DNA of 64,000 nucleotides from CBDHHC01 sp965263345 (GCA_965263345.1 CBDHHC010000012.1:124001-188000); one strand, 5' to 3'; numbered from the stretch's first letter, positions 26,992-36,468 are shown. The notes: generated from the sequence alone by a model not told the origin. Made by a program: numbers and translations.

Positions 26992-27729
26992 TCATGGTGA
27001 TAGAGTTTTTTCATTTCCTTCATTCTTTTCAGCAGTTTGCTTGCTAAAATCCTCTTCAGCCTGTTGGTCTTGTTTTGATTTGTTCGGTTGTGTTGATTTT
27101 CTTTTTTTGAATAACTCTATATATTTATCTAAAAAAATTGTCCCTTTATTAATTGCTAAGTCTGCTCTTTTCAGCCAATCTTCTCCCTGCTGTAATTTTT
27201 TATCAAGTGACGCCATTGTTTTGGCCAAGCCTTGATCATCATCATCCAACCAGATTGGTAAAACCTGCAAATATATGCTTGAAATTCCAATTACGCGTAT
27301 TGAACCTAACTGACCAGATACCGGTACATCCGCAGCTTCAAGCATCCACTTTTGTGTTTGCCAGAACTGGTTAAGAGACATGTCAGAAACCCCAGATCCT
27401 CGCGACATATCAGACAGTATACGTTTTAAAGCCTTCTTGTATGGTTGCATCACCTCAAATCTTGTCATTACAACATCGAAGATCTTATCTTTTGGGGAAT
27501 TGCCTTCAAATGTCTCATTTACAGTACGCTTTAAAACTTCTTCATCAATAGCCTTAGAAAATTTTATGAGTATATCTTTTTTAGAGGAAAAACTTTTGTG
27601 AATTTCAGCAAGTGATATATCTGCTTCAATAGCAATTTCTGACAGCGAGATATTTGACCAAGATGCATCCTGTGCAAGCTTTAGTGCTGCCTTGACAATG
27701 CGACTTTCAAGTATCATATCATCAAGCAT
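26992..27729 (-). CDS. TetR family protein with COQ9-like body and charged tail
   Basis: A 245-residue protein. The N-terminal helix-turn-helix (ISLSEIAIEADISLAEIHKSF) is TetR-like. The rest (PYKKALKRILSDMS, FWQTQKWMLEAADVP, PIWLDDDDQGLAKTMASLD) resembles COQ9, the TetR-fold ubiquinone-synthesis lipid-binding protein, including its WLDDD stretch. The last about 45 residues are Lys/Gln/Glu-rich and probably disordered. It may be a DNA-binding regulator or a COQ9-related protein; the retained helix-turn-helix cannot decide this. It stands alone, convergent with the kinase gene. Confidence 0.7.
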   Translation of the reverse strand: MLDDMILESRIVKAALKLAQDASWSNISLSEIAIEADISLAEIHKSFSSKKDILIKFSKAIDEEVLKRTVNETFEGNSPKDKIFDVVMTRFEVMQPYKKALKRILSDMSRGSGVSDMSLNQFWQTQKWMLEAADVPVSGQLGSIRVIGISSIYLQVLPIWLDDDDQGLAKTMASLDKKLQQGEDWLKRADLAINKGTIFLDKYIELFKKRKSTQPNKSKQDQQAEEDFSKQTAEKNEGNEKTLSP

Positions 27730-27857
27730 AATTAACCTCTATATCATTTAATTTGGATTATTGGCGACGCATAAACATTTAGTTTGATATAATATGTCTG
27801 TTTTAATTTTCTACATATACCCTAAGAATATATAATAAATATGAGATATTTCTTAAT

Positions 27858-28772
27858 TTATATCAATGTCTCTTGATGTATTTTCTCTATTGTTCCATTT
27901 GGCGTTTTTTGTCCAAAAAATTGCATCTCACACCTCCAATTTCCAACCTTTAAATTTTCAATGCTATAAATATTAAAGCCTGCAAGTGTCTCTTTATCAG
28001 CTTTCCCTGATGAAGCAGAACATACACCAACAATTGGCGCGGGCCCGCTTGTTGTTTCTAGGATTTCTATCGTATTTTTATGGTTATGTCCGTGAAGTAT
28101 GAGTTCTGCACCTTCAAGTTCCAGTATTTTCTGCAAGGAATTAGCGTCAGTCAAAGCTTTTTTAGGTTTGGCTTGGAATGATAATGGAGGGTGATGGATT
28201 AAGATAATACGAAAGCATTTTTCGTTTTTTAAGGTATATAAAATCTTTTGCAGGTTTTTTAATTGTCGCTCCCCTAAAGTCCCTGTTGCCATAAAATATT
28301 GCGTTGGGATCGCGCTGGAAAGACCAATTAAAGCAATGTTTTTATTTACATAACGAACATATGGAAACTGCTCAGCACAGTTAGGAATTAATTGAGATCC
28401 TATTTTATCAGACTTCATATAATCTGACCAAATCTCACTGCCTGTGCCTTTTTTTAGGGAAACATAAGCATCATGATTACCAGGAACCAATGAAAGATAA
28501 TCTGGTGTTCCTAACTGCTCCAACCATTTACGAGCATTCAGAAACTCTTCTGGCAGTGCTATATTAACTAAATCTCCAGTTACAACAATATGATCTGGAG
28601 ATTTGCTCAGAACTTTTTGCGATACTGTTTTAAGTATTTTTTCTTTATGGATAAATTGACGATTGTATTTCCAATTTAGATAACCAAAAAATCGTTTACC
28701 GAGTAACTGCTTCAATTTAACCGGTGGTAATTGAGGGATGTGACAATCTGAGAGATGGGCAAGTTGGAACAT
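27858..28772 (-). CDS. Metallophosphoesterase (calcineurin-like)
   Basis: A 304-residue protein with all five metal-site blocks: SDCHI, VTGDLVN, PGNHDAY, LIHHPPLS and LHGHNHKN. The order and spacing fit the CpdA/Icc-like class III phosphodiesterase group, but the C-terminal part is not diagnostic, and the substrate could be a cyclic nucleotide or a phospholipid head-group. No signal peptide is visible, so it is cytoplasmic. It diverges from the Nudix gene with only about 50 bp between the starts. Confidence 0.9.
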   Translation of the reverse strand: MFQLAHLSDCHIPQLPPVKLKQLLGKRFFGYLNWKYNRQFIHKEKILKTVSQKVLSKSPDHIVVTGDLVNIALPEEFLNARKWLEQLGTPDYLSLVPGNHDAYVSLKKGTGSEIWSDYMKSDKIGSQLIPNCAEQFPYVRYVNKNIALIGLSSAIPTQYFMATGTLGERQLKNLQKILYTLKNEKCFRIILIHHPPLSFQAKPKKALTDANSLQKILELEGAELILHGHNHKNTIEILETTSGPAPIVGVCSASSGKADKETLAGFNIYSIENLKVGNWRCEMQFFGQKTPNGTIEKIHQETLI

Positions 28773-28823
28773 TTGATAATAGTTGTGCCTAGAATTTAAT
28801 TACTAACATTGCTTTTTTACCAA

Positions 28824-29333
28824 ATGACAGAGCACATTCAAGCTCATATAGTGAAACAAAGTATGGGATCTTATCTGAATAGAATTGTCACGAAGACATT
28901 TCAAGGATATTGGCGCCTTTCCAGAGGTCTCACAATTGGAGCGCAAGGTCTGATATTTGATAATGACCAAAATGTCCTACTAGTAAAACACGGATATCGA
29001 CCAGGATGGCATTTCCCAGGCGGAGGTGTCGAACGCACTGAAACTATAAATACTGCCTTGGAACGTGAAATTTTTGAGGAAGTTGGAATTATTCTGAAGG
29101 GACCACCGCTCCTCCACGGTATATTCACCAATTTTAAAGCTTTTCCTGGTGATCATATTGCATTATTTATTATTCGGGATTGGGAACAACCAACTGTCCC
29201 AAAAGCTAATCGAGAAATAGCTGAACAGCGCTTTTTTAGTTATAATGATCTCCCTAATGACCTAGTTGCTGGGGCCCGTAACCGCCTGACAGAGATTTTT
29301 GAGCATAGAGATATTTCTGAAACTTGGACTTGA
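28824..29333 (+). CDS. NUDIX hydrolase
   Basis: I use the ATG at 28824 (169 residues); a TTG 15 bases earlier or a Met 13 residues later are alternatives. The Nudix box is complete: GGGVERTETINTALEREIFE followed by EVGI, matching Gx5Ex7REUxEExGU. It is preceded by LLVKHGYRPGWHFPGGG. The substrate class cannot be read; the short N-terminal helix (YLNRIVTKTFQGYWRLSRGL) is seen in a proteobacterial subgroup with unknown substrates. Confidence 0.9.
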   Translation: MTEHIQAHIVKQSMGSYLNRIVTKTFQGYWRLSRGLTIGAQGLIFDNDQNVLLVKHGYRPGWHFPGGGVERTETINTALEREIFEEVGIILKGPPLLHGIFTNFKAFPGDHIALFIIRDWEQPTVPKANREIAEQRFFSYNDLPNDLVAGARNRLTEIFEHRDISETWT

Positions 29334-29599
29334 TTTTACGTTAATAGTGAAAATATATAAACTATAGACCCGCAACCATGGCTGTGTTAGAAGTGCCTTA
29401 TGAAAAATTTTGTTTTTATAAATAATGATCAAATAAATCGTTTGCGACGATGAAGCTCTGCTTTCTCTTTGACCTGTGATAAGAGAGATGAAGATTACTA
29501 TTGTCTATAAAAAACAATACATAATGCACATTCTCATTAATTATCATACACTGAATTTCCAAATAAATTATAAAAAATGTTTCATGAGTGGGCATAGTT

Positions 29600-30103
29600 A
29601 TGTTAAGCGTAACATATTCAATAAAAAGAACAAAAGTGAACGATACGAACCAGGTTTCATTATTATGTGATAACGTTTTTGGACCAGGAAGGTTCTCTAA
29701 AACGGCTTTTAGGATTAGAGAAAATTATAAGGGTCATGATGACTATGGATTTTGTGCATGGTCAGGAGAACAACTTATAGGGGCAATACACTTTACTCCA
29801 ATTCTTATTGGACAGATTCCTTCGGGATATTTACTCGGACCGCTTGTTGTATCTCCCTCTTATTCAGGGCAACGTCTTGGTTTGAAACTAATTGACCATG
29901 GAATAAATCAAGCACTTTCTGATAAAGCACAGTTGATCTTACTTGTGGGTGATTATGCGTATTATAATAAGGTAGGTTTTGAAATTGTTCCACGGCATAA
30001 GCTTAAATTCCCAGGCCCTGTGGATCCAAGCAGGCTTCTATTTAAGGAATTACAGAGGGATAGTTTACAAGCTCTTAGTGGGTTAGTACAAGCGGCTGAA
30101 TAA
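29600..30103 (+). CDS. GNAT family N-acetyltransferase (YhbS-like)
   Basis: The ATG at 29600 gives 167 residues; a GTG at 29588 would add four. The core has DNVFGPGRFSKTAFRIRE at the N-terminus, LGPLVVSPSYSGQRLGLKLI (strand 4 and the acetyl-CoA pyrophosphate loop, Q-x-x-G-x-G/L type), VGDYAYYNKVGFEIV and a proline-rich C-terminus. The layout matches YhbS-type acetyltransferases. The MBL hydrolase gene begins 42 bp later on the same strand. Confidence 0.85.
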   Translation: MLSVTYSIKRTKVNDTNQVSLLCDNVFGPGRFSKTAFRIRENYKGHDDYGFCAWSGEQLIGAIHFTPILIGQIPSGYLLGPLVVSPSYSGQRLGLKLIDHGINQALSDKAQLILLVGDYAYYNKVGFEIVPRHKLKFPGPVDPSRLLFKELQRDSLQALSGLVQAAE

Positions 30104-30145
30104 AATATCCAAAAAAATAATTACTCATAATGTTAGGTTTAATAC

Positions 30146-31066
30146 GTGTCTAAAGTTACCTTCAATACGGAAATTGCATTTGAATATTGTAAGGCTAAGC
30201 CTGTTGCACCTTCCATAAGGCGTATGGTCGCCTGCAACCCTAGCTCACTGACATTCAAGGGTACAAATACGTATATTGTTGGACAAAATGATGTTGTTAT
30301 TGTTGATCCAGGCCCAGATCTGTTAGAGCATTATGAGGCCCTTCTTCATGAATTAAAAAATGAACGTATCACTCATATTCTGCTGACACATACACATTAT
30401 GATCATAGCTCAGGCCTTGAGAAACTCAAAGTTGCTACTAACGCAATTACGCTTGGGTTTGGCGCAAGAGACCAAGGGCTGAGAAATCAATCCATATCCA
30501 AACCTTCAGGTAAATCATTTATAGATTGGGATTTTGTACCAGATCAAGAGTTTAAAGATGGTGATATTCTAGGTGGGGATGGTTGGCAAATAGAGGCAAT
30601 TCATACTCCTGGTCATGCTCCCGATCATTTGTGTTTTGCTTTAACAGAACAAAATTTAATTTTATCTGGAGACCATGTAATGGCATGGAATACTAGTGTT
30701 GTTGCTCCTCCAGAGGGACATATGGGTGACTATATAGAATCTCTAGAAAAACTTTACAAGAGACCTGAACAAATATATTTTCCTGGACATGGTGGACGAA
30801 TTAATGATGCTAGGCGTGTTGTAAAAGCTTATATGGTACATAGAATGTGGCGCGAAAGTGCAATCTTTAAAGCGGTTAAGGAGGGACTTACTACTGTCCC
30901 TCAAATACTTCCCAAGGTATATCCTGACGTGAACGTCGATGACGCTTTATACGGCGCTTGCGCTTTATCAATTCTTGCTCACCTTGAATATCTCTTTGAA
31001 CGCGAGCTCTTAGTCTCCTCCGAGCCTCTTCGGCCTTCGCTCTCCGCTTCCTTTCAGCTTCCTTAA
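30146..31066 (+). CDS. MBL-fold metallo-hydrolase (LACTB2-like)
   Basis: A 306-residue protein starting at GTG. Metal-binding motifs are HTHYDHSSG (HxHxDH), HTPGHAPDH, LSGDHVM and FPGHGGRI. The C-terminal 50 residues form the winged helix found in the LACTB2-like group (VPQILPKVYPDV, ALSILAHLEYLFEREL). The 3' end overlaps the convergent DUF1499 gene by 176 bp, and the part that overlaps still reads as conserved winged-helix sequence up to about residue 295. The substrate could be a thioester or an RNA; it is not evident. Confidence 0.9.
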   Translation: MSKVTFNTEIAFEYCKAKPVAPSIRRMVACNPSSLTFKGTNTYIVGQNDVVIVDPGPDLLEHYEALLHELKNERITHILLTHTHYDHSSGLEKLKVATNAITLGFGARDQGLRNQSISKPSGKSFIDWDFVPDQEFKDGDILGGDGWQIEAIHTPGHAPDHLCFALTEQNLILSGDHVMAWNTSVVAPPEGHMGDYIESLEKLYKRPEQIYFPGHGGRINDARRVVKAYMVHRMWRESAIFKAVKEGLTTVPQILPKVYPDVNVDDALYGACALSILAHLEYLFERELLVSSEPLRPSLSASFQLP

Positions 31067-31886
31067 GCTTTAATTCTCGTTTTTTGGCCAACTCTTGTTC
31101 AAGCTTCATTTGTTGCTCACCTTTGGCCAAACTGGTGCGTATTGCAGCAAATAAGTTTTCTATACGATCAGCATTACGTCCTAAATCATGTTTGCCAAAC
31201 CTTGAAGCAGAACGAACATCAATACGGGCTCCCGTATCATCACCAGAAACCCTTACAACGACATCATCTAAGAAACCAACAATAAGTGTTTTATCAATTG
31301 CCTCAATCCATCCAGAAGCACCATCTTTGCTTGGAACCTGTTTTGAAACAATATTCCATTTCATATTTCTGACTGCATCCTGCACGAGATCAAATGCTTC
31401 TTCAGCAGAACGTTCTAATACCATTGGTTGAATGTTTGGGTAGGCTTGTTTCTGTTTTGAAGAGAATTGCTGACCTGGATAAATGATGGAATTGCTCCAG
31501 ATATTACGTTCCTGCGCTATTTTCTCAAAAGATGGTGGAGCTGATAAATCAGTGGTAATATCATTTATCATAGGAAGGTGTAACAATTTAGGTAGATAGT
31601 AAGATGGCCCAATCAAAATAATTAGTGCGAAAAAAATACTTATTAATGCCCGCCTTGCACCAGAAAACCCTTTATTCCAAATTTGAAGTAATGCCCAAAT
31701 AGCCAGTAAAATTGCTAATATTGCTACAATCAACCCTACCCCAAATAAAGCTAGTGCAGCTGGTGTATGTAAGGACGCGAAACGATGCAATATCAATGTC
31801 AAGAAGAGTAATTGAATAGAAATAAATGTCATTTTATGACTTAGTATTGCTTTAGCGGATGTTCTTCTGTAGCTGCGGAAAGCCAT
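30891..31886 (-). CDS. DUF1499 domain membrane protein with basic tail
   Basis: A 331-residue protein. The N-terminus holds three hydrophobic helices (about 18-40, 42-68, 78-98). The DUF1499 domain follows at about 130-245 (YPNIQPMVLERSAEEAFDLV, SGWIEAIDKTLIVGF, DDVVVRVSGDDTGARIDVRS, ASRFGKHDLGRNADRI). After it comes an extremely Lys/Arg/Glu-rich helical tail of about 80 residues. Most of that tail (from about residue 273) is encoded antisense to the end of the MBL hydrolase gene. The DUF1499 domain is clear; its function is unknown. The tail may be a read-through extension with no selected role. Confidence 0.8.
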   Translation of the reverse strand: MAFRSYRRTSAKAILSHKMTFISIQLLFLTLILHRFASLHTPAALALFGVGLIVAILAILLAIWALLQIWNKGFSGARRALISIFFALIILIGPSYYLPKLLHLPMINDITTDLSAPPSFEKIAQERNIWSNSIIYPGQQFSSKQKQAYPNIQPMVLERSAEEAFDLVQDAVRNMKWNIVSKQVPSKDGASGWIEAIDKTLIVGFLDDVVVRVSGDDTGARIDVRSASRFGKHDLGRNADRIENLFAAIRTSLAKGEQQMKLEQELAKKRELKLKEAERKRRAKAEEARRRLRARVQRDIQGEQELIKRKRRIKRHRRSRQDIPWEVFEGQ

Positions 31887-32142
31887 TTATATTACCTTCA
31901 TATCATTCATATTCTTGCGCAGATTTCTATACTTGATTTATGACGTATTGCGAATGCATATTTTTACAAATCATTTTAAGGCCACGGTATACAAATAAAG
32001 TCAGTATGAATAATATCATCGTTTTGTGGATATTTTTTGCCGTTTACCAATTTTGGAATTATATCTAATAACATTTTGAAAATCATATAAAAATATTTTT
32101 ATTGAAAACTTTAATTCATCTTTTTTATAACAGATTTATAAG

Positions 32143-32784
32143 ATGCTCATTACAGCCATTATTTATATTGTTGTCCTTGGTGTTGTCTTTGCTCTTCTTT
32201 TCGGAGTGCTGTATAAGTATGTCTTATTTCCACGTATTACCAAACGCTACCGAAAAATCAACCAAGATCAAGAAGCAGAAAACCTTTTAATCAAGCAAAA
32301 CCTTGAGAATATCAAAGGTGCAGCTGGAATATTAGATAAATATAATATTGAACATAAACAGAATATCTCAATTTTAAAGACAAGAGGCCTTATAACTAAA
32401 TATAATAAATGGCAGCAACCTATAAAGATCTTAAGGATCACTCTGAGTATAATTGCAGCTATTGTTGCTACCTTTTCTCTTTCATTTGTGGTTTATGATA
32501 CCAATGCAATGACAGCCAATGACTTTGTACTTATCTGCACTTTTATGTTCTTTGTGGCCTTTGTTTTCTGGGGTAAGAGCCTTGAGGCGTACTATAAGGG
32601 GGATATAGAGAAAAATATGAAGAAAGAGTTCTTTAAGATCATTCAATTCTCAAAGAACCCATTAGAAACACTAGAAAAAATATCTGAATGGATGAAAAAT
32701 CACAAAGATATTAGTGATGACTTTAAACATAATGTTGAAGAACTCTATGAAAAATGGCTTAAAGAGTATTTGAAAGCTAACTGA
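32143..32784 (+). CDS. Membrane protein of unknown function
   Basis: A 213-residue protein. One helix at 3-27 is followed by a charged helical stretch (KRYRKINQDQEAENLLIKQN), then two helices at about 98-118 and 125-147. A charged C-terminal region with coiled-coil character (FKHNVEELYEKWLKEYLKAN) ends it. I do not recognise a family. No signal peptide cleavage site is evident. A second small membrane-protein ORF follows 54 bp later. Confidence 0.6.
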   Translation: MLITAIIYIVVLGVVFALLFGVLYKYVLFPRITKRYRKINQDQEAENLLIKQNLENIKGAAGILDKYNIEHKQNISILKTRGLITKYNKWQQPIKILRITLSIIAAIVATFSLSFVVYDTNAMTANDFVLICTFMFFVAFVFWGKSLEAYYKGDIEKNMKKEFFKIIQFSKNPLETLEKISEWMKNHKDISDDFKHNVEELYEKWLKEYLKAN

Positions 32785-32838
32785 TTTCCATTATTTGTAA
32801 ACTATTACACTTTGTTTATAAACTTGATCTGAAGAATA

Positions 32839-33042
32839 ATGATACGCACAATTATAGCTCTGATTGCGATAATGTTTGGATATATACTGCAAAGTACACC
32901 CTCATATATGTTTTTGGGGCTTATTCTTATTGTTATTGGTACTGCCTTTATCGTCTTTCGGTTTATCAAAATTACAATCAAACGCTTTGTGATTCTTAGC
33001 GTTATATGCGTTGTGGGAATTATGGTCAGTTGGCTGTATTAA
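32839..33042 (+). CDS. 67-residue membrane protein
   Basis: The product is nearly all hydrophobic, with three short helices (about 4-18, 23-42 and 49-66) separated by Arg/Lys turns. It begins with ATG 54 bp after the stop of the 213-residue membrane protein and is probably co-transcribed with it. I know no family for it. Confidence 0.5.
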   Translation: MIRTIIALIAIMFGYILQSTPSYMFLGLILIVIGTAFIVFRFIKITIKRFVILSVICVVGIMVSWLY

Positions 33043-33052
33043 AAATTTACCT

Positions 33053-34162
33053 CTATTTTTTTTCTCTTTGCGGTTTTAACAAAGCCATAATGGGCTGCTT
33101 TCCTTTATTAAATAATGGACTGACCTTCTTTTTGAACTCAACATTTTTAACGACTCCTGCTTCCCATAATTCTGGATGGCGCACTATGAGCTTTATCCAT
33201 ACAGACATCGCTTTGTCATAATCTGTTTTATTATTGAATAAACTCAAATCTAAGACCATTGCCTTTTGACCATCATCGCGCCAACCAGCTAAAAATGGTC
33301 CAGGCCGCCCCATTAAACCAAGTCTTTTGATGAGTTTGTGGGAAACCTGATAATTATAATATTCAACTTTTTTAGAACAATCACTGCTTTGACTTTTATT
33401 CGATGATGTCAAGTTAGTATTTTGTAATTTAGCTTCCTGGTTATTGGAAGCAGTGGTTAAATATAAGAGAGGTTGAACTGACGCAATTTCCGTATTTGCT
33501 TGTTTTATTTTATCAGGGCCTGACCTCTTATCTAACCAATAGGTTGGTCTAAACAGTCCTTGTTGATTATCTGCCGCTGTTTGTATGTCATTATTTGATT
33601 TTATTGGAAGTGACCGAAATAAGGCTTCACATGCAAGCATATTATGGTGATGACCTTGATTTAGTAATAGAATTCCAAAACCACCATTTACAGATTTTAG
33701 TACTGTCGCCCCCTTACCATAAGCGGAAGCAGCGACGGGCAGGACAATATCTGAGTCAGAAAGTTCTGCGATTAACTCTTCCGTTTCATCAGAATTGTCT
33801 TCATTTTGTTCGATGACGCCACTTAATAATCCTTCAAATTGGCCGGGTCCAGCTCTGCCTGGTTCTATTGATGGATCTTTTTCAAATTCACCACCGTCAT
33901 TTCTGGTTTGTGTTCCTGCAATAAAACGAGCAAAGAGGTTCTTTGATGATTTGGCCTTACGTTTCTTTTTTTTCGGCTTTGCTATTAGCACTCTTGGGGA
34001 TTTATTTAATACAGATGCTATTTCAAACCTGTCTCCCAAACCATTTTTCGAATTGCCTGTGCTTATTAATGACAGATTTTGTTGCTCATCCACACGAGCA
34101 CAACTCATCACACAACAAGCTAAAATTAATATTGATAGTTTTATCAATTTATCGATTTTCAT
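33053..34162 (-). CDS. Putative lipoprotein of unknown function
   Basis: A 369-residue protein. Residues 1-21 form a signal peptide with a lipobox-like CVMSC (Cys21), so an outer- or inner-membrane lipoprotein is likely. A Lys/Arg-rich stretch (KPKKKKRKAKSSKNLF) follows, then a low-complexity acidic linker. Two segments look folded: VLPVAASAYGKGATVLKSVN to LACEALFRSLP, and the C-terminal YNYQVSHKLIKRLGLMGRPG to the end. I recognise no family. Confidence 0.6.
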   Translation of the reverse strand: MKIDKLIKLSILILACCVMSCARVDEQQNLSLISTGNSKNGLGDRFEIASVLNKSPRVLIAKPKKKKRKAKSSKNLFARFIAGTQTRNDGGEFEKDPSIEPGRAGPGQFEGLLSGVIEQNEDNSDETEELIAELSDSDIVLPVAASAYGKGATVLKSVNGGFGILLLNQGHHHNMLACEALFRSLPIKSNNDIQTAADNQQGLFRPTYWLDKRSGPDKIKQANTEIASVQPLLYLTTASNNQEAKLQNTNLTSSNKSQSSDCSKKVEYYNYQVSHKLIKRLGLMGRPGPFLAGWRDDGQKAMVLDLSLFNNKTDYDKAMSVWIKLIVRHPELWEAGVVKNVEFKKKVSPLFNKGKQPIMALLKPQREKK

Positions 34163-34288
34163 TTTCCAATAACCTTATGTGAAGGTATCCAGATATTTGC
34201 AACGATAGCTTGATAAGGCTTCAAGCTGCTCTAATTCGTCGATCGTTTTTCCTAAAATCATATTCTAAGATTTCATAAAAGCCCTTCG

Positions 34289-34329
34289 TATGAGATTGAA
34301 AAAAGAACATTTCTTTTTTCAATCTCATA
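34289..34329. repeat. 19-bp perfect inverted repeat with 3-nt loop
   Basis: TATGAGATTGAAAAAAGAA (34289-34307) is the exact reverse complement of 34311-34329, with CAT between. It lies 32 bp after the stop of the minus-strand barrel gene. The A/T run lies inside the stem rather than after it, so it is not an ordinary terminator, though it could act as one or as an mRNA 3' end. Confidence 0.8.
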
Positions 34330-34360
34330 TGGTCTCAGATATGGTTCTACAATGTGCACA

Positions 34361-35152
34361 CTAGAATGTTGTTTTCCATCGCAATTGAATGACCTGCTCT
34401 GTGTTTGACTTCCAGTTGTAACTAAAATTATTCAAGGTGCTTGAATTTGCGACCCTAGAGTCGGATGTTGAGTTGTTTAGTTTTAGGTTTTGATTCAAAC
34501 CTTTTCGATGGCTCATATTATATTCAACTCTTAGTACTCCGCCGAAAAGGAGAGACTCTATTCCTGCACCAATCACATTTTGAAACCCATCATAGGAATA
34601 AGCATCTGAGCCTGATGTTGAATGGGTGGCTGTGACAAATTCATAAACACACCCTGGTCCGACAAATATTTTTTTAGTTGTTTCACTGGATGTATTGTAT
34701 GAGAGGTTTCTATTATCTGTGTACCCCATCAAACCATGAAAGCCGTATAGAGCCATATTTCTTGTGAGCTTTAAGCCCATCATTGCTCGGTGCTGTGGGC
34801 CTGTTTGGGTGGCAAACCCAGCTGAAACCGCACCGTTTGAGGCGGACAGACTACCACTCTGACCGAAGCCTCCTTTTTGTAATGTTTCCAGACCAAATAT
34901 AAACGACCCAACACGAAGACTCATGCCGAGACTGCTTCTTTCGTCGTCAATATTTCCGCTGAATGCTACACCATAGTAGCCAGATGATGATTGAAGTTCT
35001 GAGTTATTAATAAAGAACCCAGAATCTATGTTTACTTGAGCACGAAGCTCATGACCCGAATTTAAGACAAGTAATAATAAAACACAAACTCGTAATAACA
35101 CTTTACCTATTCTCCCGCTACTAACATAACTATGGGAACCACCGTTTGTCAT
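34361..35152 (-). CDS. Putative outer-membrane beta-barrel protein
   Basis: A 263-residue protein with a signal peptide (hydrophobic 18-36, cleavage near LRAQV). The body is beta-rich with alternating polar/hydrophobic strands and Ser/Asn/Gly turns, and ends in Phe (QLRWKTTF). Such a pattern fits a 10-12-strand barrel. I do not recognise a family. The two hairpin-flanking genes and the long AT-rich upstream gap suggest it is monocistronic. Confidence 0.6.
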   Translation of the reverse strand: MTNGGSHSYVSSGRIGKVLLRVCVLLLLVLNSGHELRAQVNIDSGFFINNSELQSSSGYYGVAFSGNIDDERSSLGMSLRVGSFIFGLETLQKGGFGQSGSLSASNGAVSAGFATQTGPQHRAMMGLKLTRNMALYGFHGLMGYTDNRNLSYNTSSETTKKIFVGPGCVYEFVTATHSTSGSDAYSYDGFQNVIGAGIESLLFGGVLRVEYNMSHRKGLNQNLKLNNSTSDSRVANSSTLNNFSYNWKSNTEQVIQLRWKTTF

Positions 35153-35508
35153 AATAATCAGGAAAACTAAGAACTAGAACACTGTTTTTTCTTTTTACAC
35201 AATTACTTTTATTTTTGATTATTTAAATTATTTTTAATCAAAATTATACTTATATAAAAAATAAACAACAATAAAAATGCTAACACAATTAATCACTATA
35301 AAAATTTAATCTATTGTATATCCTGATTTATTTTTATATTAACAGGCAATTTTTTGGGTGGAAGACTTTTTACTAGATATATTCTATATTTTTTGGTTTT
35401 TTATTTGATATTATTAAAGGTTTATTCTGATGCAATTAAAATTGACGAATATACATACAATGGTAGTATATGGCCTAATCTCAAGAACAACTAAATAAAG
35501 AGAACATT
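35153..35508. other. AT-rich divergent intergenic region
   Basis: These 356 bp lie between the barrel gene and the antiporter gene and are strongly AT-rich. Both promoters must be here. I see no RNA gene or operator palindrome. Confidence 0.4.
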
Positions 35509-36462
35509 GTGAGCCTTCCTTTTGTACTTATCGGTTTTTTCCTTTTGCTTATTGGAGGCGAGGCTCTTCTTAGGGGTGCTGTTTCAATTGGCAAGCGTCT
35601 TCATCTGTCTCCCTTATTTATTGGTGTTGTGATTGTCGGCTTTGGCACCTCAATGCCAGAAATGGCGATTGGTATTGATGCGGTTCTATCCAATTCATCT
35701 GGAATTGCGCTTGGTAATGCGGTTGGTAGTAATATATCAAACATCCTCTTTATTTTGGCTATGGCAGCTCTTGTGAAACCCATTGCGCGGTCTGAGCGAC
35801 TGATTTATCCAGATGGTTTGCTTCTTGTTGGTGTTAGTGTTGGGTTTGTTTTTCTTTGCACGCAGACGCTTATTCCCTTCTGGCAAGGGGCTGCGATGAC
35901 AGCACTTTTGGTTGCCATTTTGGGTATGGAGTATTTACGCATCCAAAAGCAAAGCCAGCACGCAAAACTTATCAAACAAGCGCCTTTGCCGATTACTGAA
36001 GAGAAGACCTGGCCGCCTCTTGTTGCTGTCTTGATGATTGCAGGAGGTATTTTTGCGTTGATTGCCGGTGCTGAGTTTTTGATTAAAGGAGCGACTGAAA
36101 TCGCGCGACGCCTTGATGTTCCTGAAGAAGTTATTGGGCTTTCTGTTATTGCAATCGGGACATCTCTGCCCGAACTTGCGAGTGCTCTGGTTGCTTCTTT
36201 TAGAGGTCATTCAGAGGTTGCTTACGGCAATATATTTGGCAGTAATCTCTTCAATCTTCTTGGCATTGTTGGTGTATCGTCAATGGTTGGCCCGATGTTT
36301 GTTCCTGAAGCCATTTTTCTTATTGATGGCCCTGTGATGGTTGGTGCCACTTTGTTGATGTTGTTCTTCCTTTGGACAGGCCGGGGTTTGAGCCGTTGGG
36401 AAGGCTTGCTTATGCTGCTTGTATACATTGGGTATATTATTAGCAGATTTGCGATTGGATAA
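35509..36462 (+). CDS. Calcium/sodium antiporter (YrbG family)
   Basis: A 317-residue inner-membrane transporter with about ten helices, starting at GTG after AAAGAGAAC. Two inverted Na/Ca exchanger repeats carry the alpha motifs GFGTSMPEMAIG with GNAVGSNISNILF, and AIGTSLPELASA with YGNIFGSNLFNLLG. The Glu in each PE motif is the ion ligand. It probably exports Ca2+ in exchange for Na+ or H+. Confidence 0.95.
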   Translation: MSLPFVLIGFFLLLIGGEALLRGAVSIGKRLHLSPLFIGVVIVGFGTSMPEMAIGIDAVLSNSSGIALGNAVGSNISNILFILAMAALVKPIARSERLIYPDGLLLVGVSVGFVFLCTQTLIPFWQGAAMTALLVAILGMEYLRIQKQSQHAKLIKQAPLPITEEKTWPPLVAVLMIAGGIFALIAGAEFLIKGATEIARRLDVPEEVIGLSVIAIGTSLPELASALVASFRGHSEVAYGNIFGSNLFNLLGIVGVSSMVGPMFVPEAIFLIDGPVMVGATLLMLFFLWTGRGLSRWEGLLMLLVYIGYIISRFAIG

Positions 36463-36468
36463 TTCATA

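Noticed and set aside
29476..29670. 64-codon ORF before the GNAT gene
   Set aside because: It overlaps the start of the GNAT gene in another frame, is Lys/Ile/Tyr-rich like random AT-rich DNA, and has no ribosome site.
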